Shown here: positions 62,735 through 64,000 of the stretch, piece by piece
How the letters are laid out: every line of letters starts with the position of its first letter
Position numbering within the stretch: the stretch's first letter is position 1
NCBI RefSeq assembly: GCF_040147005.1
Contig: NZ_JAMSHO010000001.1
Location: 2,480,001-2,544,000 of the forward strand
Origin: Halomonas sp. H10-9-1
Lineage (GTDB): Bacteria > Pseudomonadota > Gammaproteobacteria > Pseudomonadales > Halomonadaceae
DNA: 64,000 nt
Reading direction: 5' to 3'
The notes under the pieces: model-generated
The model's input: the letters and a program-made list of their open reading frames with translations, nothing else
Told to the model about the DNA's origin: nothing
The model's database searches: none
Program-made: the position numbers and the translations under genes

Positions 62735-63811
62735 TCAAGCCGCTTGCGGCCTGGTGCTCTGGTGGCCCCGTTGGTAATCCTGCTGGCGGGCCGTCACGGC
62801 CCAGATCGTTCGGGCCATCTTGGCCGCCTGCGCCACGATTACGACGTTGTCCGGGCGCCTGGCCTTGAGCTGCTCCAGCCACGGCCCTGGCTCCTTGGCG
62901 TGGCAGAGCACGCTCCTGGCTCCGTGGATAAGCAAGGTGCGCAGGTAAGTGTCACCCCGCTTAGAGATGCCCAGCAGCAAGACCCGCCCGCCCGTGCCGC
63001 GCTGCTTGGGCACCAGGCCCAGCCAGGCGCAGAACTCACGCGCCGACTTGAAGGCACTGGCCTGGCCCATCGTGGCAATCGCTGCCGTGGCCGTCAGCAA
63101 TCCCACGCCGGGTATCTGGGCCACGCGCTTCATGTCCTTGTCGCCGCGCAGGACTGCGGCAAGGCGCACTTCAATGGCCTTGATGTCGGCCGCCAGTTGC
63201 TTGATGCGCTGCACCTGCTCGCGCAGGCTCTCAAGCACGTACTGCGGGATGTCACCGGCCAGCCGCTCCAAGGTGGCTTCGATCTCGCTGAACAAGGCGT
63301 TCTTTCCCTTGGCGAGAGCCGCTCCAAATTCGTAGAGCAGTCCCCGCAGCGCGTTGATCTGCATGACCTTCATGCGCATGAGCAATTCACGCTGGCGGTG
63401 CAATGTGAGTGTGGCCTGCTGCGCCAGCGTCTTCATGCCCACGAACTTGGTGCCCGGCTGCTGAATGGCCAGCCAGATGGCCCGCGCGTCCGTGGCGTCG
63501 GTCTTGTTGCCGCTCACGAAGGGGCGCACGGCCTTGGCATGGATCAGCCGCACGCTGTGGCCCAACGCCGTCAGCTCGCGTGCCCAGTGGTGCGCGCCGC
63601 CGCACGCTTCGATGCCGATCAGGTTCGGTGCACGGTTGGCGAAGTGCTCCAGCACCTTGGCCCGCTTGAGCTGCATGTTCACGATCTCCCCCGTTCTCAT
63701 GTCCACGCTGTGAAGTTGGAACACGTTCTTGGCGATATCCAGACCGACGACCTGACGGCCATCGATCAGGCCGATGATTTGCCCTGCACCCTGCACTGCA
63801 TTACGATTCAT
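62735..63811 (-). CDS. IS110-family transposase (DEDD recombinase)
   Basis: A 358-residue transposase. The N-terminal RuvC-like DEDD domain begins VVGLDIAKNVFQ and includes IGIEACGGAHHW and KTDATDARAIW. A coiled coil follows, then the transposase_20 domain with the serine nucleophile (IPGVGLLTATAAIATMG...FCAWLGLVP). ATG 63811 gives the usual family length of about 340-360. The frame is intact. Confidence 0.92.
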   Translation of the reverse strand: MNRNAVQGAGQIIGLIDGRQVVGLDIAKNVFQLHSVDMRTGEIVNMQLKRAKVLEHFANRAPNLIGIEACGGAHHWARELTALGHSVRLIHAKAVRPFVSGNKTDATDARAIWLAIQQPGTKFVGMKTLAQQATLTLHRQRELLMRMKVMQINALRGLLYEFGAALAKGKNALFSEIEATLERLAGDIPQYVLESLREQVQRIKQLAADIKAIEVRLAAVLRGDKDMKRVAQIPGVGLLTATAAIATMGQASAFKSAREFCAWLGLVPKQRGTGGRVLLLGISKRGDTYLRTLLIHGARSVLCHAKEPGPWLEQLKARRPDNVVIVAQAAKMARTIWAVTARQQDYQRGHQSTRPQAA

Positions 63812-64000
63812 GACGGAGCCTCGCTGGTGTTTGTGAAGACCTCGGTCTATCACGCCTTGGGCACTTTGATGCCGTATCCAGTCGAGGCTCCTCCTTGTCC
63901 AGCGGACAAGCCAGCTTCCCGCAACCGATACGTTGCTCATCTGCGTGCTCCTGCTGTGATCGACTTCCCCGTAGGGAGGGAGGCATCCATTACATCTCCT

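Larger units (their letters stand above)
62438..63990 (-). mobile_element. IS110-family element (IS1111-like)
   Basis: A 13-bp inverted repeat ATGGATGCCTCCC (62438-62450) and its complement (63978-63990) enclose the transposase. Length between them is 1553 bp, right for the family. Subterminal inverted repeats and a longer non-coding end downstream of the transposase are marks of the IS1111 subgroup. The true ends may lie a few bases outside the repeats. No target duplication is expected in this family. Confidence 0.75.

Noticed and set aside
62000..64000. Search for attR (second copy of the tRNA-Gly 3' end)
   Set aside because: No copy of the TTCGATTCCC...CCGCTCCA segment is seen; the element must continue past the window.

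Overview
The window is GC-rich gammaproteobacterial DNA. The first ~5.6 kb is ordinary chromosome: DUF2797 and DUF1315 proteins, a GlpG-like rhomboid, a metallophosphoesterase, NAD kinase, an EamA transporter, a Pmp3/YqaE-tailed membrane protein and a CBS-domain protein. This set suggests Halomonadaceae or a relative; that placement is inference from gene content only. A tRNA-Gly(CCC) gene at 5967-6040 follows. From its 3' end to the end of the window (about 58 kb) the DNA is an integrative and conjugative element (ICE) of the tRNA-Gly, ICEclc/PAGI-2/'PFL_47xx' type. Its far attachment site lies beyond the window.

ICE backbone. A P4-type tyrosine integrase (6279-8132) sits next to attL. It is followed by a LysR fragment cut by an IS21-family element (8781-11196), a small XRE regulator and a MOBH relaxase (11695-13539). 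The mating-pair-formation genes all lie on the minus strand in three blocks: DUF3742 to the PFL_4709-type gene (15638-20707), RadC to RAQPRD (25146-34325), and the PFL_4697-type gene/TraD to the PFL_4693-type gene (57002-62424). Together they encode a GI-type (MPF-G) type IV secretion system: VirB4-like ATPase, TraD coupling protein, TraG, a TraB/K/L/E-like core, lipoprotein, pilin-like proteins, DsbA-like oxidoreductase and lytic transglycosylase. An IS110-family element (about 62438-63990) has landed 13 bp upstream of the last backbone gene.

Cargo. Nearly everything in the three gaps of the backbone looks like anti-phage defence or element stabilisation. (1) Between relaxase and DUF3742: an AbiE toxin-antitoxin pair (13743-15414). 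(2) Between the PFL_4709-type gene and RadC: a translationally coupled operon of wHTH regulator, large N6-adenine methyltransferase and a small protein with a PD-(D/E)XK-like motif, an apparently unusual restriction-modification unit (20851-24970). (3) Between RAQPRD and the PFL_4697-type gene: a 22-kb defence island. It holds a small HTH protein, SNF2 helicase, IetA-like AAA ATPase, IetS-like subtilase, AIPR protein and type III Mod and Res (34549-47389), then a Gabija-like GajA/GajB pair (47525-50663). It ends with a type II CBASS operon (DUF2188, CapV, CD-NTase, Cap2, Cap3 on the minus strand, 50935-55395) controlled by a divergent CapH/CapP pair (55683-56944).

The CBASS module is bracketed by a 238-bp near-identical direct repeat of the 3' end of the PFL_4697-type gene, which looks like the footprint of modular insertion. 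The most interesting candidates for new biology are the seven-gene helicase/IetAS/AIPR/type III R-M train, the three-gene methylase operon, the DUF2188 protein leading the CBASS operon and the palindromic operator in the CapH promoter region. No CRISPR array or rRNA was seen.
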